A stretch of DNA of 64,000 nucleotides, taken from the NCBI RefSeq assembly GCF_030410135.1, contig NZ_JAUGQQ010000003.1, forward strand, positions 248,001 through 312,000. The letters run 5' to 3'. This document shows, in pieces, positions 17,842-24,991 of this stretch. The position numbers were made by a program, and so were the translations under genes. The notes under the pieces were generated by a model. That model had not been told where the DNA came from. It worked only from the letters and a program-made list of their open reading frames with translations, and did no database searches. Source of the DNA: Aequorivita aurantiaca. GTDB lineage: Bacteria > Bacteroidota > Bacteroidia > Flavobacteriales > Flavobacteriaceae. How positions within the stretch are numbered: the first letter of the stretch is position 1; each line of letters opens with the position of its first letter.

Positions 17842-17879
17842 TTCCCTGTGAATTAAGCGATTTACAGGGATTTTTTTTT
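17842..17879 (+). terminator. Terminator with no obvious gene in front
   Basis: TTCCCTGT, a loop including AATTAAGCGATTT, then ACAGGGA and T9. The previous gene ends 205 nt earlier. The 130 nt between the tandem repeat and the hairpin hold no recognisable protein or tRNA. The stem is very like the terminator of tRNA-Pro at 3556. A small RNA or a lost tRNA is possible. Confidence 0.7.
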
Positions 17880-18007
17880 GAATCCTTTCAATTTGAAAGC
17901 ATCAATTTTATAAGCTATACCGATAAGCCTTTTGCGCTCCGTTAAACAAATTTTAAATTGCCTTTCCCTCGCCATAAAATTCTGTAGTTTTAGAAAGAAT
18001 ATGGAAA

Positions 18008-18553
18008 ATGAATAGTATGGAAATTGAAGAAAAAGCCTTGTTTTTTGCCACCGAAGCACACGGCACACAACGGCGCAAATACAAAAATGAGCCATATATT
18101 GAACATCCCAAACGTGTGGTTGAAATTCTTAAAACTGTACCTCACAATTCCGCGATGGTCTGTGCTGCCTATTTGCACGACGTTGTAGAGGATACACCCA
18201 TAACCCTCGCTGAAATAGAAGATAATTTTGGCCCGGATGTTGCCAAACTTGTTGACGAACTCACTGACGAATATATCAAGGAAAGTTATCCATCGCTCAA
18301 TCGAAAAAAGCGTAAACAAAAAGAGGTTGAGCGACAAAAATTAATAAGCAATACCGCCAAGACCATTAAATTGGCCGATATTATTGATAACACTCCGGAC
18401 ATTTCCAAAAACGACCCACAGTTCGCACAAAGATATATTCCTGAAATGGCTTCACTATTGCAGGCCCTTAAAGGCGGCGATCCAAACCTTTGGGAAAGGG
18501 CTAAATATGAAATAGATCTCGCCAAAAAAAGATTGGGAAACAGCAAGAAATAA
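18008..18553 (+). CDS. HD-domain hydrolase, MESH1/SpoT-HD-like
   Basis: 181 residues, one HD domain of the RelA/SpoT type without a synthetase or TGS domain. Motifs in order: EPYIEHPKRVVEI (HD metal His), AAYLHDVVEDTPITLAEI (the HD pair and ED), and TIKLADIIDNT (late Asp and Asn). Length and motif order match MESH1-type small alarmone hydrolases, which cleave (p)ppGpp or NADPH. It is a cytoplasmic enzyme. An alternative start at ATG 18017 would remove three residues. Nothing adjacent clarifies the substrate. Confidence 0.82.
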   Translation: MNSMEIEEKALFFATEAHGTQRRKYKNEPYIEHPKRVVEILKTVPHNSAMVCAAYLHDVVEDTPITLAEIEDNFGPDVAKLVDELTDEYIKESYPSLNRKKRKQKEVERQKLISNTAKTIKLADIIDNTPDISKNDPQFAQRYIPEMASLLQALKGGDPNLWERAKYEIDLAKKRLGNSKK

Positions 18554-18753
18554 TTGTAGATCCTACATTTTCCCAGATAATTTATTAGCGCTTTGAAATA
18601 TAAAAATGCCTTATGAAACCTTCACGCTTCTTTTGCTCAAAACGAATTTTTTTAATCCATTTGGTTATTAACTGTTAAATCATTTTAAAAGCCATGGAAT
18701 GGTTCGTTCATCATCTTTAAATTTATAGTTGAATTAAAAAAAACTCTATAACG

Positions 18754-19236
18754 ATGAAAAATTTAGAAGAACTTTTTGAACATCAATTAAAGGATCTTTA
18801 CAGCGCTGAGGATCAACTTACTAAAGCCTTGCCCAAAATGGCCAAAAAGGCTAAGGACGCAAAATTAAAAAAGGCGATTGAAGACCACTTGGAAGAAACC
18901 GAAGAACAGAAAAAACGTTTGGAGGAAATTTGTGACGAACTTGACATAGATCCAAAAGGCGAAACGTGCAAGGCCATGAAAGGGCTTATAAAAGAAGCGG
19001 AGGATTTTATGGATGAAGTTGATGACGATGATGTTCTAAATGCAGGCATGATTGCCGAAGCACAGCGAGTGGAACATTATGAAATTTCCGGCTACGGCAC
19101 GGCGGTACGTTACGCAAAGGAGTTGGGGCACGATGCCATTGCTAAAAAACTCCAAAAAACGTTGGATGAAGAATACAACGCTGACAAAAAACTTAACGAT
19201 TTAGCCGAAAAAAGGTTGAATGCCAAAGCTAAATAA
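18754..19236 (+). CDS. Ferritin-like DUF892 (YciE/YciF-type) stress protein
   Basis: 160 residues, the typical length. Four-helix bundle: LEELFEHQLKDLYSAEDQLTKALPKM (helix 1), DHLEETEEQKKRLEEICDEL (helix 2), then MIAEAQRVEHYEISGYGTA (helix 3) and the EEYNADKKLNDLAEKRLN end (helix 4). Metal-binding Glu/His positions of the ferritin-like fold are present (E in LYSAE, E and H in VEHYE). The family is induced by osmotic or general stress in enterobacteria. It is monocistronic with its own terminator. A truncated relative is encoded at 34070. Confidence 0.93.
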   Translation: MKNLEELFEHQLKDLYSAEDQLTKALPKMAKKAKDAKLKKAIEDHLEETEEQKKRLEEICDELDIDPKGETCKAMKGLIKEAEDFMDEVDDDDVLNAGMIAEAQRVEHYEISGYGTAVRYAKELGHDAIAKKLQKTLDEEYNADKKLNDLAEKRLNAKAK

Positions 19237-19252
19237 TAGGATTTACAATAGG

Positions 19253-19280
19253 AAAAAGCCCGTTTAAACGGGCTTTTTTT
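19253..19280 (+). terminator. Terminator after DUF892 gene
   Basis: AAAAAGCCCG TTTAAA CGGGCTTTTTTT, a perfect hairpin starting 17 nt past the stop. Confidence 0.92.
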
Positions 19281-19296
19281 ATAAAAAAAATACAGA

Positions 19297-19818
19297 ATGG
19301 AAAATTCATTACAAGAAATTCTTATGAATTCATTGCATATATTCCTTAGTTGCCTGGGAATTTATATTGCTGTCATTTTATTCACCAGATTTTTTGGCAA
19401 ACGCAGTTTCAGTAAAATGTCCAGTTTTGACTTTGCAATGACGCTCGCCATTGGGTCTATTATTGCCTCTACAACCCTTCCACAGAAAGTTACTTTGTAC
19501 GAAGGTATTATTGGTTTATTTTCTGTTTATCTGCTTCAATCAACCGCTGCATACTTTCGACGCTTCAGAAAATTTCAAAAAGTGATTGATAACGAACCTA
19601 TATTATTAATGGACAGAACTGAAATATTACATGAAAATTTAAAAAAAGTCCAAGTTACTGAGGGTGATTTACGTGCCAAATTAAGGGAAGCAAACGTGAT
19701 TGCCCTATCACAGGTCCGCGCGGTTATTTTTGAAACCACGGGTGATATGGTGGTACTTCGAAGCAACGATGAACAGGAACTTGAACAATGGATAATGAAA
19801 GACGTAAAACTAAAATAA
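19297..19818 (+). CDS. DUF421 (YetF-like) membrane protein
   Basis: 173 residues. Three hydrophobic segments near the N-terminus (about 12-30, 43-62, 65-85) surround the family signature GKRSFSKMSSFDFAMTLAIG. The cytoplasmic C-terminal domain carries the YetF-type block KVQVTEGDLRAKLREANV and AVIFETTGDMVVL. DUF421 proteins are inner-membrane proteins of unclear function, often near stress genes. The stop overlaps the start of the SemiSWEET gene by one base (TAATG), which implies translational coupling. Confidence 0.9.
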   Translation: MENSLQEILMNSLHIFLSCLGIYIAVILFTRFFGKRSFSKMSSFDFAMTLAIGSIIASTTLPQKVTLYEGIIGLFSVYLLQSTAAYFRRFRKFQKVIDNEPILLMDRTEILHENLKKVQVTEGDLRAKLREANVIALSQVRAVIFETTGDMVVLRSNDEQELEQWIMKDVKLK

Positions 19819-20093
19819 TGGAAATTGAAGAAATATTAGGATTCGTGGCAGGGGCGTGCACCACCGTGGCGGTTATTCCACAAATCATAAAATCATGGCG
19901 CACCAAAAAAGTAATGGACGTATCGCCCATTATGTTTTCAATATTAATTCTGGGTGTTGGCCTATGGGTTGTTTATGGAATTATTAAAAACGATTTGCCC
20001 ATTATTATTACCAACGGTGTTTCATTTCTATTAAATCTTTCAATGTTGGTGCTAATGTTTTTCTTTAAATCCAAAGAAAAAGAGAATGATTAA
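19818..20093 (+). CDS. SemiSWEET-type PQ-loop transporter
   Basis: 91 residues, three transmembrane helices with the PQ motif in TTVAVIPQIIKSWRTKKVMDVS and the second conserved block FSILILGVGLWVVYGI. This is the size and pattern of bacterial SemiSWEETs, which dimerise to move sugars across the inner membrane. The ATG at 19818 shares one base with the DUF421 stop. Co-transcription is certain; a functional link to DUF421 is inferred. Confidence 0.9.
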   Translation: MEIEEILGFVAGACTTVAVIPQIIKSWRTKKVMDVSPIMFSILILGVGLWVVYGIIKNDLPIIITNGVSFLLNLSMLVLMFFFKSKEKEND

Positions 20094-20125
20094 ATCCCTC
20101 CCACTGTTGCCAAAGAGTAAAATGG

Positions 20126-20563
20126 TCATTTAAAAAACCAATAAATTAAAAAAGCAGTTACGCTAAATATTATATGTGCGAAAAATAACTGGATATAAAA
20201 CGTTTTAAAATGAAGTTCCGGCGGTTTGGGATGTATTTTGAACATCACCTTCCATCCCATAATCCCCACCAGACCAATGAGCATTCCAAAAATAATACTC
20301 CACCACAAAGATCTTATTACATCTGTAAGCATCCATAAAAGTTCGTAACAAGCCATAAAAAAAAGTCCGAAAGCAAAATGCACAATCCACCCAATGAGCA
20401 CACTTGGTTTTCCCGAACTGTGTCCTTTATATGTATGTAGCAATTGTGCCAGCAACAAGTGTTCACGCAGTTCCCGTTTCAAAAGTTGGGTAATTAAAGC
20501 ACTAAATCCTGTCATAGTCAGGATAGCCGCAATCCACGCAATAATAAAAATGTGAAACCCCAT
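20126..20563 (-). CDS. Four-helix membrane protein, unknown
   Basis: 145 residues with four predicted helices (roughly 5-27, 57-80, 86-106, 120-143) and a cytoplasmic loop RELREHLLLAQLLHTYKGHSSG. Family not recognised. It is convergent with the SemiSWEET gene, 32 bp apart, and monocistronic. A coding region is supported by the regular hydrophobic helices and by an AT-rich promoter-like region on its 5' side. Confidence 0.7.
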   Translation of the reverse strand: MGFHIFIIAWIAAILTMTGFSALITQLLKRELREHLLLAQLLHTYKGHSSGKPSVLIGWIVHFAFGLFFMACYELLWMLTDVIRSLWWSIIFGMLIGLVGIMGWKVMFKIHPKPPELHFKTFYIQLFFAHIIFSVTAFLIYWFFK

Positions 20564-20763
20564 TTATGTACCTTTTTAAATTGTTAAAAAATGCACCTTC
20601 CCTCCAGTGCTCAATATTTAAAATTACTGCATTCTATTTTCCATTTTAACTGAATCGGAAAATAAATTAACTCAATGAAAATCGAGATTAGGCGTCCTCC
20701 AATTTTTTCATTATTTTCTCTGAAACTATATATTTTTAAACAAAACTTTCAAATTTAGTTATA

Positions 20764-21240
20764 ATGAAAAAATCACATGATACCTCAAAAGCTTATTCAA
20801 GATTTGCACTAATGTTGGCCTGTTCCTTTATTGCAATGTACATTACAATGTATTTGAACACTTACGCTTGGGACCATATATATTTTAGTCTCACCCGTTT
20901 TTATATGGTTTGTCTGGGCATTTCCGCAATGGCGATTATCATGTGGGGTTTTATGCGGCCCATGTATAAAAACAAAATGAAAAATAGAATTATTATTTGG
21001 GGCAGCATTGGCCTTTTCTTAGTGGCTTTAATTTTGGTGCGCAGCCAAATTCCAGTAGGCGAAGTAGCTTATATGAAGGCCATGATCCCGCATCATTCCA
21101 TTGCAGTACTCACCAGTAAAAGAGCAAAAATCAAAGATCCCGAAGTGCAACAATTGGCGAAAGAAATTATTGAAGCTCAGGAAGAAGAGATTGCTGAAAT
21201 GAAACGTTATATCAAAAGAATAGAAAATAAGGAGCACTGA
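20764..21240 (+). CDS. DUF305 membrane-anchored protein
   Basis: 158 residues. Helices occupy about residues 13-31, 43-62 and 75-92; the C-terminal tail is the DUF305 helix pair with the signature YMKAMIPHHSIAVLTSKRA and LAKEIIEAQEEEIAEMKRYI. DUF305 domains hold a conserved MIPHH motif and are often found next to copper or heavy-metal handling genes; metal binding is plausible. No neighbour here is clearly a metal transporter except the distant CDF gene. Likely monocistronic. Confidence 0.85.
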   Translation: MKKSHDTSKAYSRFALMLACSFIAMYITMYLNTYAWDHIYFSLTRFYMVCLGISAMAIIMWGFMRPMYKNKMKNRIIIWGSIGLFLVALILVRSQIPVGEVAYMKAMIPHHSIAVLTSKRAKIKDPEVQQLAKEIIEAQEEEIAEMKRYIKRIENKEH

Positions 21241-21364
21241 AAGGAAAACTATAATTATGAAAAATTAACTGCTCTGTATTTATAGGATTAAACTCCTTCG
21301 CGTTATGACGCATCCAATTTTCAAATGTCTTTTAATTTTAATATTAATTTTAAAATATATTTCC

Positions 21365-21493
21365 ATGGGCACACAAAAGGAAAAAAACAGAGACACCAAT
21401 CAGAAAAATTCCGGAACCCAGCCGGCGGCGAAAAAGTCGGATAATAATAAGAACACCGCAACCGAAAAAAAAGAAAATTCCAGACGTAAATAG
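21365..21493 (+). CDS. Very small hydrophilic disordered protein
   Basis: 42 residues from the ATG at 21365. Almost entirely Lys, Asn, Glu, Gln and Ser, with no hydrophobic core, ending KKENSRRK. An in-frame ATG at 21305 would add a hydrophobic 20-residue leader, but that part lies in AT-rich promoter-like sequence, so I prefer the shorter start. A good terminator follows. It belongs to a recurring class in this window (also 22684 and 41522) of tiny hydrophilin-like proteins. Confidence 0.6.
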   Translation: MGTQKEKNRDTNQKNSGTQPAAKKSDNNKNTATEKKENSRRK

Positions 21494-21508
21494 GTCTTTT
21501 GTTTTATG

Positions 21509-21547
21509 AAAAAGCCTTTCCTTTCTTCGGAATGGAAAGGCTTTTAT
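21509..21547 (+). terminator. Terminator after small hydrophilic gene
   Basis: AAAAGCCTTTCC, loop TTTCTTCGGAAT, then GGAAAGGCTTTTATT. Strong stem 16 nt past the stop. Confidence 0.88.
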
Positions 21548-21624
21548 TATTTCACTAAAAATGTTTTAATTTTAAGAAGCAAAGAAAATCTAATTGCATT
21601 GCATAATGCGAAAGACTCCCTAAT

Positions 21625-22413
21625 ATGAAGTTAGCAGGAACCGAAATTACAAATCCGGAAAAAATTCTCTTCCCACAAAAACAAATCACCAAATTACAAT
21701 TGGTGGAATATTATCATAAAGTGGCCGAAAAAATGCTGCCTTATTTGAAAAACAGACCACTTACCCTACATCGTTTTCCGAATGGAATTGACGCCGATGG
21801 CTTCTATCAAAAAAATGCTTCGGACTATTTTCCCGATTTTATAAAAACGGTACAAGTTAAAACTGAAGATGGCACCAATACCCAAATAATCTGCAATGAC
21901 AAAAAAACTCTTGTGTATTTGGCCAACCAAGGAACGATCGCTTTTCATATTTGGTTATCACAAAAAGATATGCTTAATAAACCAAACAAAATAGTTTTTG
22001 ATTTGGATCCATCGGAAAATTCATTTGAGGACATAAAAAAAGCAGCTAAAATTGTGGGGGATTATATGCGAAATCAAGGTCAGGAACCGAAAATAATGAC
22101 CACTGGCCAGCACGGACTTCATGTGTGGGCGTCCATCAGAAGAACAAAGAACTTTGATGAAATAAAGGAAATTGCAAAAAACCACGCTCAAAACCTAGAA
22201 AACGAGCATCCCGAACTTTTTACCACCTCCATTAGAAAGAATAAACGAAATGGAAAAATATTTCTGGACTATTTGCGAAATGCCTATGCACAAACTTCCG
22301 TCTGCCCCTACTCCGTAAGGGCCAACGACACTGCTTCAGTCGCGATGCCGATTGATTGGAAAAGTTTGGATGATCTGAAAAGCGCCGATGCCTTTACAAT
22401 AATCAATATTTGA
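21625..22413 (+). CDS. LigD-type DNA polymerase/primase domain protein
   Basis: 262 residues made of only the LigD polymerase (archaeo-eukaryotic primase-like) domain. It opens ITNPEKILFPQKQITKLQLVEYY, holds the DLDPS metal-binding Asp pair, TTGQHGLHVW in place of the usual TSGxxGLHV, and FLDYLRNAYAQTSVCPYSVRA. It makes or fills short DNA/RNA ends in non-homologous end joining. The C-terminus stops at FTIINI, some 20-30 residues short of the family. No Ku gene or LigD ligase domain is in the window; these may be elsewhere or absent. Confidence 0.9.
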   Translation: MKLAGTEITNPEKILFPQKQITKLQLVEYYHKVAEKMLPYLKNRPLTLHRFPNGIDADGFYQKNASDYFPDFIKTVQVKTEDGTNTQIICNDKKTLVYLANQGTIAFHIWLSQKDMLNKPNKIVFDLDPSENSFEDIKKAAKIVGDYMRNQGQEPKIMTTGQHGLHVWASIRRTKNFDEIKEIAKNHAQNLENEHPELFTTSIRKNKRNGKIFLDYLRNAYAQTSVCPYSVRANDTASVAMPIDWKSLDDLKSADAFTIINI

Positions 22414-22417
22414 TTTT

Positions 22418-22573
22418 CTAACTCTTCTTGGCTGAAACCGGTTCCAACGATTCACATTGTGTGGTTTGGTTTTCTGATATTAGTTTTTCTAAAAAATTCT
22501 TGGCCTTTTGATAAGAATCTAATTTATAATTAGCACAGGTTGTCGCATTACCTAAAAAACATCTACGGTAGAT
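22418..22573 (-). pseudogene. Possible degenerate ORF tail
   Basis: On the minus strand a frame of 52 codons ends at TAG 22418-22420. It reads protein-like sequence (CFLGNATTCANYKLDSYQ, then KNFLEKLISENQ) with three Cys, but lacks any start codon: in-frame TGA lies directly upstream, and an adjacent frame holds another short protein-like piece. It could be the 3' end of a decayed gene. The family was not recognised. Nothing else is seen in the 270-bp gap between the LigD-like and Pro-rich genes. Confidence 0.25.
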
Positions 22574-22683
22574 TCATCAATAGGATTTGGATTAATTTTT
22601 TATTTTTTTCAGCACGGGGTAGTTATCAATTGGAAGTATTTTTATATTCTTAAAATAATCCAACTAAATAAATTTTAATTAAA

Positions 22684-22932
22684 ATGGGTAATTCTGACAA
22701 AAATCCGAATAGAAATAAACCACTTGAGGTGCCAAAGATTCCTCCGCCGCAAAAAGATCCTATCACAAAATCTCCGGCGGAGGTTCCGCAAGTACCGGAG
22801 CCAAAACAAACACCGCCCGTTAATCCAAATGAAGTTCCGGTTCCAAAACCGAAGGAACAACCGGAAATAAATGAGCCGGAAATAGCACCTGATTCCCCTC
22901 AAGATTTACCGGAAGCTGATCGCCCAATATAA
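22684..22932 (+). CDS. Proline-rich disordered small protein
   Basis: 82 residues, about a quarter Pro, with Glu and Lys repeats (KIPPPQKDPITK, VPQVPEPKQTPP, EVPVPKPKEQP). No hydrophobic segment, so no membrane anchor or signal. It must be intrinsically disordered. A strong terminator follows, supporting a real transcription unit. Function unknown; it belongs with the other tiny hydrophilic proteins in this stress-gene region. Confidence 0.75.
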   Translation: MGNSDKNPNRNKPLEVPKIPPPQKDPITKSPAEVPQVPEPKQTPPVNPNEVPVPKPKEQPEINEPEIAPDSPQDLPEADRPI

Positions 22933-22962
22933 AAAGATAACAGTGGAGCAAATTGCTTCATC

Positions 22963-23004
22963 AAAAAATCCTTCCTTCTTGGTCGCTCTCGGAAGGATTT
23001 TTTA
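22963..23004 (+). terminator. Terminator after Pro-rich gene
   Basis: AAAAAATCCTTCC, loop, then GGAAGGATTTTTTA. It starts 30 nt past the stop. Confidence 0.88.
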
Positions 23005-23020
23005 TTTAAATAATTTATAA

Positions 23021-23503
23021 ATGCTACAGAATATGACAGAATTGGATAATACCGATTTCATAATAAACATAGTAATAGCTATGGCTGCCGGGGTTTGCAT
23101 AGGCATTGAAAGGCAAATAAAGGATAAAAATGCAGGTATAAAAACAAATGCACTTGTTGCTGTAGGAGCTGCCATTTATGTAAATATATCTTATCAATTT
23201 CTCAATTTACCCGACGTAGATATTAGCAGAATAATTAGTCAAGTGATTGTGGGAGTGGGTTTTTTGGGCGCGGGGGTAATCGTTCAAGGAAAAAGAAATA
23301 TCAAAGGCTTGGCAACTGCCGCTGCAATCTGGTGCAGTGCGGGATTGGGTTGTTTGGCAGCTCTTAAAATGTATGTTCCGCTAGTGGCCAGTACGGTGTT
23401 GATAATTTTGATAAACATGTTTTTTGGTTATTGTTCCCGACTCATTCAAAGAAAAAACAAAAGAGAATCCTCCAAAAAGCAGGAAACGGAAGAGCGCCTT
23501 TAA
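23021..23503 (+). CDS. MgtC/SapB family membrane protein
   Basis: 160 residues with four to five transmembrane helices. Family signatures: AAGVCIGIERQIKDKNAGIKT at the N-terminus, VIVGVGFLGAGVIVQ, and GLATAAAIWCSAGLG. MgtC/SapB proteins act in magnesium limitation, acid tolerance or regulation of the F-type ATPase. It has only the membrane domain; the C-terminal ACT-like domain of longer members is missing. Start could also be the ATG at 23033. It converges on the CDF transporter gene. Confidence 0.88.
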   Translation: MLQNMTELDNTDFIINIVIAMAAGVCIGIERQIKDKNAGIKTNALVAVGAAIYVNISYQFLNLPDVDISRIISQVIVGVGFLGAGVIVQGKRNIKGLATAAAIWCSAGLGCLAALKMYVPLVASTVLIILINMFFGYCSRLIQRKNKRESSKKQETEERL

Positions 23504-23534
23504 TTGCAGAAACGGAATATTTGAAAAATTTTGA

Positions 23535-24482
23535 CTATCCTTCCCATTCGGTGCCGACCGTGAGGGTAACTTCATGAATTTTCCAATGATAGGCAAGGAT
23601 TTCTTCCCTCCCTTTTACTAAATTCTTTATGATATCGGTTTGCTCCCTTGGCCTTATTTGTACCTCCCCGATGAAAACCTGCCCCTCTTCCCGAAACTTG
23701 GCGTGTGAATCTATAACCCAGTCCCAGCCATTTACCATTTCTTCGATATGCTTAACTATGGGGTGTGGTTTTTCTTTTTCTATATCCACCGGATATCTAT
23801 CCATTAAATCACAAATTGCATTTCTTAAATTTTTATAACCGTCCTTCATCACCGAAAATGAAATGAAAAGTGCCGCAAGTGCATCAGCCCACCAAAGTCC
23901 AAAACCTATTCCGACAATTCCTATTATTGCGGCTAAAGCAGTCATATAATCGGCTTTTTGAGTGTCAGCATCCGTATATAAAATTTTATTGTGAAGCTTT
24001 TTTGCTAGTGGCAATTTTTTATAACCCAACCATACCGCCGGCGCGCCACTGTAAATAAGGGCCGCAATCATAATCCATCCCATCCAAATTTGATGTCCGA
24101 AAATAAAGGTACTGCCTATGGTGGGGTGCTCCATTTTTATCAAATTGATCAAGGAATCCACCGCCAAATAAAGCCCCATGCCGAACAGTGCCACAGAGCC
24201 CGTCAAAAATGCGATACTAAAAACGCGGTGGTACCCATATGGAAAAGTTGCATTCGCCGGGCGATCATAAATTCGGGAAGCTATTAAAAATGAAATTGCC
24301 GGAAGCATACTCAACACATCTTCTAACCAAGCGGTTTTCATTGCCTGCGAAGTTCCCATTACCAGGTACATTAGAACGGTTACGGAAATTAAATAAGCGA
24401 TTGTAATGTATTCGAGTTTGCGCACTTTTTTCATTACCGGTTGAAGATCGGGCGGTAACTCGAAATCTTTGAATTGTTTCAT
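23535..24482 (-). CDS. Cation diffusion facilitator family transporter
   Basis: 315 residues, six helices. Key patches: ASRIYDRPANATFPYGYHR (helix II-III region), YTDADTQKADYMTALAAIIG (helix V, with an Asp pair likely for metal binding) and a C-terminal cytoplasmic domain ending in IHEVTLTVG. It resembles cation-efflux (CDF) transporters, although the HxxxD sites are changed to DxxxxD-like ones, so the substrate may not be zinc. Its start overlaps the previous gene's stop by 4 bp (ATGA), so it is translationally coupled to a binding-protein-like lipoprotein. Confidence 0.82.
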   Translation of the reverse strand: MKQFKDFELPPDLQPVMKKVRKLEYITIAYLISVTVLMYLVMGTSQAMKTAWLEDVLSMLPAISFLIASRIYDRPANATFPYGYHRVFSIAFLTGSVALFGMGLYLAVDSLINLIKMEHPTIGSTFIFGHQIWMGWIMIAALIYSGAPAVWLGYKKLPLAKKLHNKILYTDADTQKADYMTALAAIIGIVGIGFGLWWADALAALFISFSVMKDGYKNLRNAICDLMDRYPVDIEKEKPHPIVKHIEEMVNGWDWVIDSHAKFREEGQVFIGEVQIRPREQTDIIKNLVKGREEILAYHWKIHEVTLTVGTEWEG

Positions 24483-24895
24483 TGCATTTGATTATAAAAA
24501 AATTTTTCAATTTCGAAAACAAGTCTGTTTTCTCCCTTTTTCACTAACCAAACATGTTCTTTATCATAGGGCGCGGTTAGGGCGGCTTTATCTTTCCATA
24601 AAGTTTTTTCTGTAAATCCGCCGATAATAATATCAATTTTATCTTTTTCCAACTGTTTCACAAGCTGGGTTTCTGTACTGTGGTTATAGGATACTTTTAG
24701 GTTATTTGCCGCAACAAATTGATCCATCAAATTTTTCTCAAATACACTGATCGAAGAAAGCGAATCGGTACGAACCACAACTCCTACGTGTAGAGATTCC
24801 TTTTTTGCTTTTTCAAAAGTGTCTTTGGTATCACGCGGTAAATCGCATCCCCACCAAAAAAAGAGGACACAGAAAATTATAATAAACTTTTGCAT
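24479..24895 (-). CDS. Solute-binding-protein-like lipoprotein (short)
   Basis: 138 residues. The lipoprotein signal ends FFWWGC. The rest matches the first lobe of amino-acid-type periplasmic binding proteins (SBP_bac_3-like): LHVGVVVRTDSL, FEKNLMDQFVAANNLKVSY, QLEKDKIDIIIGGFTEK. The second lobe is nearly absent: full members are 240-270 residues. It is coupled to the CDF gene by a 4-bp overlap, which suggests a periplasmic partner or sensor for the transporter, not an ABC system; no ABC permease or ATPase is nearby. Confidence 0.65.
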   Translation of the reverse strand: MQKFIIIFCVLFFWWGCDLPRDTKDTFEKAKKESLHVGVVVRTDSLSSISVFEKNLMDQFVAANNLKVSYNHSTETQLVKQLEKDKIDIIIGGFTEKTLWKDKAALTAPYDKEHVWLVKKGENRLVFEIEKFFYNQMQ

Positions 24896-24991
24896 AGAGT
24901 TTAAACCAATATTATCAATTTATTTCTCTTAGAAATATTTATAAAAAAGTTTTCGGTTATTCGACAAATTCTAAGTCATTTCGTCCAAAAA

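Noticed and set aside
22675-22902. Arg-rich minus-strand frame opposite the Pro-rich gene
   Set aside because: Reverse complement of Pro codons yields Arg/Trp-rich sequence; the plus-strand frame has start, stop and its own terminator.
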